Positions 25,374-33,867 of a DNA stretch of 64,000 nucleotides are shown here, one piece after another (position 1 is the stretch's first letter; every line of letters starts with the position of its first letter). The stretch is from Bradyrhizobium sp. AZCC 2176 (GTDB taxonomy: Bacteria > Pseudomonadota > Alphaproteobacteria > Rhizobiales > Xanthobacteraceae): assembly GCF_036924645.1 (NCBI RefSeq), contig NZ_JAZHRX010000001.1, forward strand, positions 2,976,001 through 3,040,000, read 5' to 3'. The position numbers and the translations under genes were made by a program. The notes beneath the pieces were generated by a model. It was not told the origin of the DNA. It was given only the letters and a program-made list of their open reading frames with translations, and ran no database searches.

Positions 25374-27005
25374 ATGGAAACGCTGCTGCTTCCGTTCTCG
25401 CCACGCTACATCGTGCTGACGGTCTGCGCCGTCGTGACGGCATTGCTGATCGGCATCGGGCTTTTCGACCACAACACCAAGGTGTGGGAGCTGCTGCTGT
25501 TCCCGATCGTGATTTTCGGCGCCCTCACCTTGCTCGGCATTCGCGATCTCCTGCAGAAGAACCATGCGGTTTTGCGCAATTATCCGATATCAGCGCATAT
25601 TCGTTTCCTGCTCGAGGAAATTCGCCCGGAGATACGGCAATACTTCTTCGAGAGCGAGAAGGACGGCATGCCGTTCTCCCGCGACACCCGCGCTCTGGTC
25701 TATCAGCGCGCCAAGATGCAGCTCGACAAGCGGCCCTTTGGCACCCAGGAAGACGTCTATCGCGAGGGTTACGAATGGATGCATCATTCGGTGGCGCCGA
25801 AGGCTCGCAGCGGCGCTGAATTCCGCGTCACCATCGGCGGACCGGATTGCACCAAGCCGTATTCGGCATCGGTCTTCAACATCTCGGCGATGAGTTTTGG
25901 CGCGCTCAGCCCCAACGCGGTGCGCGCGCTGAACATCGGCGCCAAGAAGGGCAGCTTCGCGCATGACACCGGTGAGGGCGGCGTCAGTCCCTATCACCGC
26001 GAAAACGGCGGCGACCTCATCTGGGAGATCGGCTCCGGCTATTTCGGCTGCCGCAACCGCGATGGTTCCTTCAACCCGGAAGAGTTTGCCCGCGTTGCGT
26101 CCGACGACCAGATCAAGATGGTCGAGCTCAAGATCAGTCAGGGCGCCAAGCCCGGGCATGGCGGCGTGCTGCCGGCGGCCAAAGTGTCGCAGGAGATCTC
26201 CAAAATCCGGGGCGTCGCGATGGGCGAGGATTGCATTTCGCCGGCCAACCACCGCGCGTTTTCGACACCGCTGCAGATGATGGCGTTTATCGGCGAGATG
26301 CGCAGGCTGTCGGGCGGCAAGCCGGCCGGGTTCAAGATGTGTATCGGCCATCCCTGGGAATTCCTAGCCATCTGCAAGGCGATGCTGGAGACCGGCATTT
26401 ATCCGGATTTCATCGTCGTCGACGGCAATGAGGGCGGCACCGGCGCGGCGCCGCTGGAGTTCATGGACCATCTGGGCATGCCGATGCGCGAGGGCGTCAG
26501 TTTCGTTCACAATGCGCTGATCGGCATCAATGCGCGCGACCGCATCAAGATCGGCGCCGCCGGCAAGATCGCGACCGCCTTCGACATGGCGCGCGCCATG
26601 GCAATCGGCGCCGACTGGTGCAATTCCGCACGCGGCTTCATGTTCGCGCTGGGCTGCATCCAGTCCTTGAGCTGTCACACCGATCGCTGTCCGACCGGTG
26701 TAAGCACGCAGGATCCCTCCCGCGCCCGGGCGCTGGTGGTGCCACTCAAGACCGAGCGGGTCTACAGCTACCATCACGCCACCCTGCACGCGCTGTCCGA
26801 GCTTCTCGCCGCCGCCGGTCTCGAACACCCGCAGCAACTGCGGCCTATTCACTTCTCGAAGCGAACGTCGAGCACCGAGGTCATGTCATTTGCGAAGCTC
26901 TATCCGTCGCTGCGGCCGGGCGAGTTGATCGAAGGCACCCAGGATCCGCGCTTCCGCGACGCCTGGGCGATGGCGCGCGCGGATTCGTTCCAGCCGGTGG
27001 GATGA
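25374..27005 (+). CDS. membrane-anchored FMN-binding glutamate synthase-like protein
   Basis: 543 residues. The first 55 contain two hydrophobic spans (residues 12-30 and 38-55). The rest is the FMN/iron-sulfur domain of glutamate synthase: S-x-M-S-F-G-A-L-S near residue 168, G-E-G-G near 196, K-P-G-H-G-G near 258, and D-G-x-E-G-G-T-G-A-A near 350. The 3Fe-4S motif C-x5-C-x4-C is intact (G-C-I-Q-S-L-S-C-H-T-D-R-C). The glutaminase domain and the NADPH subunit are missing, as in the stand-alone GltB2/YerD-type family, whose reaction is not established. It probably reduces an unknown substrate at the membrane. Confidence 0.85.
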   Translation: METLLLPFSPRYIVLTVCAVVTALLIGIGLFDHNTKVWELLLFPIVIFGALTLLGIRDLLQKNHAVLRNYPISAHIRFLLEEIRPEIRQYFFESEKDGMPFSRDTRALVYQRAKMQLDKRPFGTQEDVYREGYEWMHHSVAPKARSGAEFRVTIGGPDCTKPYSASVFNISAMSFGALSPNAVRALNIGAKKGSFAHDTGEGGVSPYHRENGGDLIWEIGSGYFGCRNRDGSFNPEEFARVASDDQIKMVELKISQGAKPGHGGVLPAAKVSQEISKIRGVAMGEDCISPANHRAFSTPLQMMAFIGEMRRLSGGKPAGFKMCIGHPWEFLAICKAMLETGIYPDFIVVDGNEGGTGAAPLEFMDHLGMPMREGVSFVHNALIGINARDRIKIGAAGKIATAFDMARAMAIGADWCNSARGFMFALGCIQSLSCHTDRCPTGVSTQDPSRARALVVPLKTERVYSYHHATLHALSELLAAAGLEHPQQLRPIHFSKRTSSTEVMSFAKLYPSLRPGELIEGTQDPRFRDAWAMARADSFQPVG

Positions 27006-27170
27006 TGAGCGGACAGTTCGGTTGGTGAGCACGCCTCTCCCCGTCGTCACTGCCTAGTGCGCAATTGCGCACGGGCGCAGGGACCCCCGCGTGAGCGCAT
27101 CGCGTTCATCGCGATACCGCGTGATCTATCGACAAGGCAGAGTGGCAGAGTGCCGTTGCAAAACAATTTT

Positions 27171-27210
27171 GGCCGGTGGCTATGGGGCCCTGCGTTCGCA
27201 GGGACGACGA
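27171..27210. repeat. short repeat-family copy downstream of the porin gene
   Basis: GCCGGTGGCTATGGGG...TTCGCAGGGACGACG closely matches the right half of the repeat at 8808-8930. It contains a CCCTGC/GCAGGG hairpin. It lies just after the stop codon of the minus-strand porin and could help terminate its transcript. Confidence 0.65.
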
Positions 27211-27217
27211 AAAATCT

Positions 27218-29287
27218 CTAAAACTCTCCGTGCAGCCTCCCGGAAAATACATGGACCGGGCCGCGATCGGCATTGTACGCAGGATTGGTGACGAACTGGT
27301 AGTCCGCCGTCAGCGTGATCTGCTTGGTGAGCGCATAGGCGTAATAGGTTTCGAGGATGCGTTCCTTGCGGTAGTTGAGCCGTCCGTCGCCGATCAGCGG
27401 GCCGAGCCCGCCGGCGGCGATGAAGTCGCGATGATCGCGCGACAGCGCGTTGACCGCACCGGCCAATCCGATCGTGTCGTCCGGCCGCCCCCATTTCGTG
27501 CCCTTGATCGAGGTGCCGAGCGACAAGGAGGCATCGATGTCGGTGAACGACATGATCTCGGTCTTGCCGTTGTTCCAGCTCCAACGGCCGAACAGGCCGA
27601 TATCATCCGTGACCGACTGTTCGACGTTGATGACGTAGCCGTATTTGAGGCGGCCCATGCGCGTCTGCTCGATGTCGAGATTGAGTGCGGGATTGTCCAG
27701 CGTGTCGCGATAGCTGCCGGAATTGGCGCTGCTCAGCCAGCCGATGGTGCGCAACTTGCCCGGCCGCGAGAACAGCGTGTATCGCGTCTCCAGTTCGGCC
27801 ACATACTGGCCGCGGCGAAACACCTGCGTGTCAAAATTGTTGGAGTTGGATACCGCGCCGATCATGAAATAGCCGCCGCGCAACGCCCATTGCTTCTGGT
27901 TGAGTTCGGCGGTCACGCCGTAGGTCAGCCCAAGCTTGTCGGCGGTATAGTCGAACGCGCCGGGCGCCCAGATCGACCAGTTCATGAAATCACGGCGGCT
28001 GTCCTTGGCGTAGGAGTTGCCGTCGAAGACGTCGCCGACCGAGAACTTGCCGGCCTGCAGCGTCAGCCGGTTGACGTCGACCTTGCCCGCAAGCTGCTGC
28101 TGTCCGGCGGCAAGCTCTTCCTGGTCGCCGCCAAATTCGAAGGTCTGGCGCACATACAGCCGCGAGGTGTTGTAGTGCGGGTAGGGGAAGTTCGACTTCT
28201 GCGCCTCGCCGCTGGAAAATCCGGCGATGCCGACGGTGTCGCTCAGGCCAAAACCCTGCAGCAGTTCGGGGTTGTAGTAGACCTCGCCGCCTTCCCAGAG
28301 CCGGGCGTTCAGATAGAGGCTGTTGCTCCAGGTGGCCTGCGCCTGTCGCGCGGGCGTCAGGCTGTTGGTGCCGGTATAGGGCGCGCGGAACGCGGGATAG
28401 CCCTGACCGAGATAGGTGGTCTGGCCATGAATTTCCCAGCGATCGGACTCAGGATCGGTCAGGTCGGACTTCGGCGTGCGGCTGTTCGATCCAGGCCAGT
28501 CAACCTTGCGGTTGAGGCCGATACGGATCTGCTGGAAATCGAGGGTGGAATTGTGCTCCGCGCCCGTGGGAAAGCGAATGTTGGCGCGATCAAACTGGCT
28601 GTAGAGATATTCGAGCTTGACGCTCCAGTGCGGCGCGAAGGCGTATTCCACGCCGGCGCCGGCGGCCCAGCCGGGGCGGACGTTGATGTGTTTCTGGTCG
28701 GCGCCGACGTCGGGCGTATTGATGAAACGCTCGCCGGCAAAGGCGAAACCACCCGTAGCGTAGAAGAGCCAGTGTCCGCTGGCGTAGCCGATGCGGCCTC
28801 GCGCAGTGCCGAAATAATCCAGTTTCTCGATCACGTCGGAGCGCGCGCCGGCGAGCGTCGACACGATCGAGTTCGAGGTGATGTAGTTCGGAAAGGTCAG
28901 GTCGGCTTCGATGCCGAGCACCAGGCCGGAAGGCAACTGAACATTGTAGCCGCCCTGGACGCCGCCGATCACGCCGCTGAAGACGCTGTTGGCTGAAACC
29001 GCCAAGGGATCGGAAAGCACCGCGGCCGAGGCGCCGCGGCCGTAGCCGGTATGGCCGCCGATGTAGAAGCCGCTCCAGTCGAACGCCGGGCGAAGATGCG
29101 GCGCCTTGAGCGGCATGTCGGCTGCCATCGCCGGCGTGCCGAGCGCCAGCGCGCCGAACGCGGCGCCGGCCAGTGCATGTTCCAGGGATCGGCGGTTGCG
29201 GCTCACAGTCTGGACATTCCGGCTCGACGCGTTGCCTGCCATCTCTGCAGATTCGAATGCCTGCCGCCACCCAACAAATGAAGTCAT
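27218..29287 (-). CDS. outer-membrane protein: Omp25-type barrel fused to OprB-type porin
   Basis: About 689 residues if started at the ATG at 29287. ATG at 29242 gives a shorter leader and 29359 a longer one, and none has a strong ribosome site. After a signal region ending A-M-A-A-D near residue 57 comes an Omp25/RopB-like barrel (W-S-G-F-Y-I-G-G-H-T-G-Y-G, G-G-V-Q-G-G-Y-N, Y-A-S-G-H-W-L-F-Y-A-T-G-G, ending L-E-Y-L-Y-S-Q-F at about residue 250). From about residue 280 to the end there is a carbohydrate-selective OprB porin (W-E-I-H-G-Q-T-T-Y, L-W-E-G-G-E-V-Y-Y-N-P-E, D-Y-Q-F-V-T-N-P-A-Y-N). The fusion suggests a two-barrel protein for sugar uptake. I recall such fusions in Bradyrhizobium. 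Confidence 0.82.
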   Translation of the reverse strand: MTSFVGWRQAFESAEMAGNASSRNVQTVSRNRRSLEHALAGAAFGALALGTPAMAADMPLKAPHLRPAFDWSGFYIGGHTGYGRGASAAVLSDPLAVSANSVFSGVIGGVQGGYNVQLPSGLVLGIEADLTFPNYITSNSIVSTLAGARSDVIEKLDYFGTARGRIGYASGHWLFYATGGFAFAGERFINTPDVGADQKHINVRPGWAAGAGVEYAFAPHWSVKLEYLYSQFDRANIRFPTGAEHNSTLDFQQIRIGLNRKVDWPGSNSRTPKSDLTDPESDRWEIHGQTTYLGQGYPAFRAPYTGTNSLTPARQAQATWSNSLYLNARLWEGGEVYYNPELLQGFGLSDTVGIAGFSSGEAQKSNFPYPHYNTSRLYVRQTFEFGGDQEELAAGQQQLAGKVDVNRLTLQAGKFSVGDVFDGNSYAKDSRRDFMNWSIWAPGAFDYTADKLGLTYGVTAELNQKQWALRGGYFMIGAVSNSNNFDTQVFRRGQYVAELETRYTLFSRPGKLRTIGWLSSANSGSYRDTLDNPALNLDIEQTRMGRLKYGYVINVEQSVTDDIGLFGRWSWNNGKTEIMSFTDIDASLSLGTSIKGTKWGRPDDTIGLAGAVNALSRDHRDFIAAGGLGPLIGDGRLNYRKERILETYYAYALTKQITLTADYQFVTNPAYNADRGPVHVFSGRLHGEF

Positions 29288-29564
29288 CAAATCCCGTCGC
29301 CCTCGATCGAATTCTCGCGGTTCTTCCGGGGCGGCCGCCAGACCGGAATTATCCACCATTTACCGCCCGACTTTTATTGCGAATAATTCGCAACAGCAAG
29401 AAGGGGCTGGCAATTGCGTTTAATGGCACCGTTACGTGACCTGGTTGCAACATCGCCATTAGCGCCGATGCCGTTCTGACAGACGACTGACGGGTGTTCG
29501 GAGACATCGCTGACACATTGCGACAGGTCGGGTTCTGGCGGTCGACCTGCATCCCAAAAAGGTT

Positions 29565-29594
29565 GACCCGCCCGGGGGGACAACCGGGCGGGTC
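29565..29594. terminator. GC-rich hairpin
   Basis: GACCCGCCCGG (29565-29575) and CCGGGCGGGTC (29584-29594) form a perfect 11-base-pair stem with an 8-base loop. It lies in the spacer between two minus-strand genes. A short A-run (29555-29559) on its left gives a T-run on the minus strand after the hairpin, consistent with a minus-strand terminator. Confidence 0.5.
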
Positions 29595-29645
29595 GGGTTC
29601 GGCACGGGGTGGATGAGGCGCCCGTGCCGGACGCAAATCCACGAC

Positions 29646-29800
29646 AAAAGCGTTTTCGAGCGAAGTGGTATTCCGGTTCGCGTGAAGAAAACGCGTCGAA
29701 CAAGAAGGAGCGTTTTCGAGCGAAGCATGCCCTCGGACTTGATCCGTGAGTGGCATTCGGATTCGAAAACGCGTCAGACAAGAAGAAGCGTTTTCGAGGT
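29646..29800. repeat. three spaced copies of a GCGTTTTCGAG repeat
   Basis: GCGTTTTCGAG recurs at 29650, 29710 and 29788. The first two copies continue CGAAG and end with GAAAACGCGTC about 35-60 bases later, so each can fold back on itself (GCGTTTTC with GAAAACGC). The third keeps only the left end. I recall this unit as a widespread single-copy intergenic element in Bradyrhizobium. A tandem array is less usual. Confidence 0.75.
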
Positions 29801-29861
29801 CTGAAGTGGTTTGCCTGGAAAGAGGACGCTTCTCAAACAGCAACCAAGTTAGCCGCAGAAG

Positions 29862-30122
29862 TCAGTAACCGCAGGTCCGCACGCGGCCGATGTAATTGCC
29901 GAAAGCGTCGAACTGGCGAACCCAGCCGCAGCGGCGATAGCCGTCATAGTAATAGCCGGGGCCGGAAGCTGCGATCGCGGTGCCGACAATGGCGGCGCCA
30001 ACGAGGCCGGCTCCGACACCCCAGTGCAGCGGCTTGGCTTGCGCCTGGGTGGTGGACGCGATGGTGCCGGTAACGGCAAGGGTAGCGAGAGCGAGAGCGG
30101 CGAACTTGGTCTTGATCGACAT
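29862..30122 (-). CDS. small exported glycine/tyrosine-rich protein, unknown function
   Basis: 86 residues. M-S-I-K-T-K-F-A-A-L-A-L-A-T-L opens a signal peptide with likely cleavage at A-Q-A-K near residue 28. A Gly/Ala-rich hydrophobic stretch (V-G-A-G-L-V-G-A-A-I-V-G-T-A-I-A-A) may be a membrane segment or glycine zipper. The end has Y-Y-Y-D-G-Y-R-R-C and V-R-T-C-G-Y with two cysteines. The start at 30122 is supported by GGAG eight bases upstream. A variant start 12 bases earlier exists. It resembles many uncharacterised rhizobial secreted proteins. Confidence 0.72.
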   Translation of the reverse strand: MSIKTKFAALALATLAVTGTIASTTQAQAKPLHWGVGAGLVGAAIVGTAIAASGPGYYYDGYRRCGWVRQFDAFGNYIGRVRTCGY

Positions 30123-30274
30123 GGAAGTCTCCATCCTGTGTTAAGCGGCCATTTTGGTCCGCATGCCCAGTTGGACGGAGGCTCCTCGAAAGCGGTTCGA
30201 GATGACGGCTGGAAATATGGTTTCGTCGTTTATTTCTTCGATATTTCAGATAGTTACGATAATAAATCGGGATT

Positions 30275-31096
30275 CTATGCTTTACGAAGAAACAATTCCG
30301 GATCGAATTTGTCGACGTCGTCGAGCAATTCGCAGAACGCGCGCGCGCCGTGGTCAAGCAGTTGTTCGCCTTTCTCCGCAGAGGCTTTGGTGGCGTCGCC
30401 GACCGCGCCGCTTTCATGCAGATCCTGCGCCTGCCAAGCGAACGGCGCGGGACGATGTGCGGAGAGCCAGCGAAACTTCTGCTCCATCGCGATGCTGGCG
30501 GGATGAAAATCGGCTATCGCTTCCTTGCGCACGGTGTGCGGATAGCGCGCCAGCATGATCGACGTCTCGACCGCGCCGCCATGAATGCCGTGACGCAGCT
30601 CTTCCGCGGAAAACAATCCATCCGGCGCCCCAAAGCGCGACCAGCTCGTGGTCACCACGAGAAGCCCGTGATGGGCGCGCAAATCCTGCGCCACCAGCGA
30701 CATCGCCGCGCTGTTGCCGCCATGGCTGGTCACGATCACCAGCTTGCGGAGGCCGGCTTTCGCAACGCGCTCGCCGATCGCCATCCACTCCTTCAATGCG
30801 ACATCGGTCGGCAGCGTCAGCGTGCCCGGATAATCGATATGCTCGGTGGAAATGCCGACCGGCTGCAGTGGCAGAAAGGTGACGGGAAGTGCTGCAGGCA
30901 GCAACTCGCGCACCCGCGCCAGATAGGCCTCGCCGATCAAGACGTCGGTTTCCAGCGGCAGGTGGGGGCCGTGCTGTTCCGTCGCCGCCAGCGGCAATAC
31001 CGCGATCCAGCGCGCGGCATCGGCCTTGGTGCCGGCCTTGGCGATGTCGGGCCAGCGGATCTCGGTCCAGTCGCGGGGCGGAACGGTTGAAGCCAT
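30275..31096 (-). CDS. creatininase-family amidohydrolase
   Basis: 273 residues with the complete creatininase metal site: E40-Q-H42-G-P-H-L-P-L-E-T-D51 near the N-terminus, S-H125-G-G-N, and H172-G-G-A-V-E177-T-S. The family are zinc/manganese amidohydrolases acting on creatinine, formamidopyrimidines, or sugar and pterin lactams, so the substrate is open. The start at 31096 removes an unconserved 35-residue leader. It is divergent from an ABC transporter operon that starts 148 bases away, so the transporter may import this enzyme's substrate. Confidence 0.88.
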   Translation of the reverse strand: MASTVPPRDWTEIRWPDIAKAGTKADAARWIAVLPLAATEQHGPHLPLETDVLIGEAYLARVRELLPAALPVTFLPLQPVGISTEHIDYPGTLTLPTDVALKEWMAIGERVAKAGLRKLVIVTSHGGNSAAMSLVAQDLRAHHGLLVVTTSWSRFGAPDGLFSAEELRHGIHGGAVETSIMLARYPHTVRKEAIADFHPASIAMEQKFRWLSAHRPAPFAWQAQDLHESGAVGDATKASAEKGEQLLDHGARAFCELLDDVDKFDPELFLRKA

Positions 31097-31243
31097 CGAG
31101 CGAAGCGTTTCTTTGGATGAATTTGCAGGGTAGTTTGTTAGATATTCCGGGAACGTTATCCGCGCTCTGGATAACGCCCCGAGGACGTGATTCACGTCCA
31201 TAGCCTCCCCATCATGGGCCAGAACGATCGACGGAGTCCAACC

Positions 31244-32263
31244 ATGAACCCTGCCTTTTTGCCGCGAGCGTTAACTGCAGGTCTTCTGGCGCTGCTGACG
31301 GGGCTGATGCCCGCGCGCGCGGAAACCCTCGACAAGGTGTCATTTGGAACCAACTGGGTGGCGGAGGCCGAGCATGGCGGCTTCTTCCAGGCGGCTGCCG
31401 ACGGCACCTACAAGAAATACGGCCTCGACGTCACGATCGTGCCGGGAGGCCCCAACACCAACAACCGCATCCTGCTGACCGCCGGCAAGCTTGATTTCTT
31501 CATGAGCGCGAACACGCTGCAATCGTTCGATGCCGTCACCAATAACGTGCCGCTGATCGCGGTTGCCGCGATGTTTCAGAAGGACCCGCAGGTCTTCCTG
31601 ACCCACCCCGAAAGCAAGATCACCAAGCTCGAAGAACTCAAGCCGCTGACGCTGCTGGTTTCCAAGGAAGGCGTCGCGAGCTACTTCCAGTGGCTGAAAT
31701 CCGAATACGGGTTCAGCGAGAGCAAGGTGAAACCCTACACTTTCAATTCGCAGCCCTTTATCGTGAACAAGCAGAGCGCGATGCAGGGCTATGTCACGTC
31801 GGAGCCCTACGCGGTCGAGAAGGCGGCGGGCTTCAAGCCCGGCGTGATCCTGCTCGCCGATCACGGTTTCAACGCCTATTCGACGCTGATCGAGACCCGC
31901 CGCGAGATCGTCGACAAGAAGCCGGACCTCGTGCAGCGCTTCGTCGATGCCTCCGTCATCGGCTGGTACAATTATCTCTACGGCGACAATTCGGCCGGCA
32001 ATGCGATGATCAAGCAGATGAACCCGGAAATGACCGACGAATTGCTCGGCTATTCCGTCACCAAGATGAAGGAATACGGCATCGTCGATTCCGGCGATAC
32101 CCTGCGCGACGGCATCGGCGCCATGACCGACGCGCGCGTGGCGAGCTTCTTCGACAAGATGGTGCGGGCCGGCGTGGTTCGCCGCGATATCGATTTCCGC
32201 CAGGCCTACACGTTGCGCTTCGTCAACAAGGGCGTCGGTCTCGATCTGCGGCCGAAGAACTGA
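31244..32263 (+). CDS. ABC transporter substrate-binding protein, NitT/TauT (THI5-like) type
   Basis: 339 residues. A signal peptide ends at A-R-A-E near residue 27, then K-V-S-F-G-T-N-W-V-A-E-A-E-H-G-G-F-F-Q-A, the opening of the NMT1/THI5-like binding proteins often linked to pyrimidine or riboflavin-precursor uptake. G-G-P-N-T-N-N-R and P-Q-V-F-L-T-H-P follow. ACGGAG at 31232-31237 supports the ATG at 31244. The ATPase follows after 6 bases. Confidence 0.87.
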   Translation: MNPAFLPRALTAGLLALLTGLMPARAETLDKVSFGTNWVAEAEHGGFFQAAADGTYKKYGLDVTIVPGGPNTNNRILLTAGKLDFFMSANTLQSFDAVTNNVPLIAVAAMFQKDPQVFLTHPESKITKLEELKPLTLLVSKEGVASYFQWLKSEYGFSESKVKPYTFNSQPFIVNKQSAMQGYVTSEPYAVEKAAGFKPGVILLADHGFNAYSTLIETRREIVDKKPDLVQRFVDASVIGWYNYLYGDNSAGNAMIKQMNPEMTDELLGYSVTKMKEYGIVDSGDTLRDGIGAMTDARVASFFDKMVRAGVVRRDIDFRQAYTLRFVNKGVGLDLRPKN

Positions 32264-32269
32264 CGCGGG

Positions 32270-33082
32270 ATGGCCGGGCCCGCTTTGTCCGAGACGGATA
32301 TCGATGCGGCCGGCCTTGCCGTGCGTCTGCGCGCCGCGACCAAGATCTATGATAACGGCGTGTCCGCGCTCGGGCCGCTCGATCTCGACGTCGCAAAAGG
32401 CGAATTCGTCTCGTTGCTCGGGCCTTCCGGTTGCGGAAAATCGACCGCGCTACGGCTGATCGCGGGGCTCAGCGCGCCGAGCGCAGGCATGGTGAGCGTT
32501 TCTCATCGCGCCAAAGGGGCGAATGGGCGGCATCCCATCGGTTTTGTATTTCAGGAGCCGACGCTGATGCCGTGGGCGAGCGTGCGCGACAACGTTCGCC
32601 TGCCGCTGAAGCTTGCGCACGCGCCGGCGACTGATGCCGACAGCCGCATCGAGGAGGCGCTGGCGCAGGTCGGCCTTGCCGAATTTGCCGATGCCTACCC
32701 CCGCGAATTGTCCGGCGGCATGAAGATGCGGGCCTCGCTGGCGCGCGCGCTTGTCACCGACCCGGACATTCTGCTGCTGGACGAGCCGTTCGCCGCGCTT
32801 GACGAGATCACGCGCTTTCGGCTCAACAACGATCTGCTGGATCTGTGGCGCAAGCTGCACAAGACCGTCATCTTCGTCACCCATTCGGTATTCGAGTCGG
32901 TCTATCTGTCGCAGCGGGTGACCGTGATGACCGCGCGGCCGGGCCGCTTGGCAAGCGAATTTCGCATCGCCAGCGTGGAGCCGCGCGGGGAGGAGTTTCG
33001 CACCTCGGCCGAATATGCCGGCTATTGCCGCGAGGTTTCCAGCGCGCTCGCGCCTTCCTATTCCGGGCAGCGCAGCGCATGA
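32270..33082 (+). CDS. ABC transporter ATP-binding protein, NitT/TauT type
   Basis: 270 residues: Walker A G-P-S-G-C-G-K-S-T near residue 52, Q-loop F-V-F-Q-E-P-T-L-M-P-W, signature L-S-G-G-M-K-M-R, Walker B I-L-L-L-D-E-P, and H-loop V-T-H-S. Met-Arg following the signature and the L-M-P-W motif place it in the SsuB/TauB/ThiZ branch. Its stop overlaps the permease ATG by four bases (ATGA). Confidence 0.92.
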   Translation: MAGPALSETDIDAAGLAVRLRAATKIYDNGVSALGPLDLDVAKGEFVSLLGPSGCGKSTALRLIAGLSAPSAGMVSVSHRAKGANGRHPIGFVFQEPTLMPWASVRDNVRLPLKLAHAPATDADSRIEEALAQVGLAEFADAYPRELSGGMKMRASLARALVTDPDILLLDEPFAALDEITRFRLNNDLLDLWRKLHKTVIFVTHSVFESVYLSQRVTVMTARPGRLASEFRIASVEPRGEEFRTSAEYAGYCREVSSALAPSYSGQRSA

Positions 33083-33867
33083 GCGCCTTCCAGAATATCG
33101 GCCGCATGCTGCTGCCCATCGCCGTGCTCGCCGCGGGCCTGGGCTTCTGGGAACTCGTGGTGCGCGTCAACGGCATCCAGCCCTACGTGCTGCCGAGCCC
33201 TTATCTCGTGTTCCGGACGCTCGTCAGCGACTGGACGGTGCTGTCGGAATCGCTCGGCGTCACCTTGCTCACCACGCTGGAAGGTTTCATCGCCGCGGCC
33301 GTCGGCGGCGTCGCGCTGGCGCTGTTGTTCAATCAGTCGAAATGGCTGGAATATTCGCTGTTTCCCTATGCTGTCATCCTGCAGGTCACGCCGGTGATCG
33401 CAATTGCGCCGTTATTGCTGATCTATCTGCCGCAGCAGACAGCGGTGATCGTCTGCGCCTGGATCGTCGGATTCTTCCCGGTGCTGTCCAATACCACGCT
33501 CGGGCTGAATTCGGTGGACCGCAATCTGGCCGGGCTGTTTCAGCTCTACGGTGCATCGCGGCTGCAGACGCTGCGGTACCTGAAATTGCCGGCGGCGTTG
33601 CCGTATATTCTCGGCGGCCTGCGGATCGCGGGCGGCCTGTCGCTGATCGGCGCCGTGGTCGCCGAAATCGCAGCGGGCACCGCGGGCGCCGGCTCCGGGC
33701 TTGCCTTCCGGATCGCCGAGTCCGGTTATCGCCTCAACATTCCCCGAATGTTCGCGGCGTTATTGTTGTTGTCCGTGGCCGGGATTGTCATCTATGGGCT
33801 GCTGGCGCTAGTTTCGCACCTGGTACTACGGCGCTGGCATGAGAGCGCGCTTGGAAAGGAAAATTGA
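33079..33867 (+). CDS. ABC transporter permease, NitT/TauT type
   Basis: 262 residues with about six spans. The N-terminal W-E-L-V-V-R-V-N-G-I-x-P-Y-V-L-P-S-P is typical of this branch. The ATPase-contact loop (F-Q-L-Y-G-A-S-R-L-Q-T-L-R-Y-L-K-L-P-A-A-L-P) is near residue 160. Overlapping start and stop codons couple it to the ATPase before it and the dehydrogenase after it. A frame open from 32845 is a shadow within the ATPase gene. Confidence 0.9.
   Translation: MSAFQNIGRMLLPIAVLAAGLGFWELVVRVNGIQPYVLPSPYLVFRTLVSDWTVLSESLGVTLLTTLEGFIAAAVGGVALALLFNQSKWLEYSLFPYAVILQVTPVIAIAPLLLIYLPQQTAVIVCAWIVGFFPVLSNTTLGLNSVDRNLAGLFQLYGASRLQTLRYLKLPAALPYILGGLRIAGGLSLIGAVVAEIAAGTAGAGSGLAFRIAESGYRLNIPRMFAALLLLSVAGIVIYGLLALVSHLVLRRWHESALGKEN

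Larger units (their letters stand above)
29288..29861. other. 574-base intergenic region with repeats and hairpins
   Basis: No convincing gene. It holds a strong hairpin (29565-29594), then three spaced copies of a GCGTTTTCGAG-starting repeat (29646-29800). The porin-proximal 250 bases presumably contain the porin promoter, but I see no clear consensus boxes. Confidence 0.6.

Noticed and set aside
27176..28996. 606-residue open frame on the plus strand, antisense to the porin
   Set aside because: It is a GC-rich mirror frame of a well-supported barrel protein, with no domain, signal or ribosome site.
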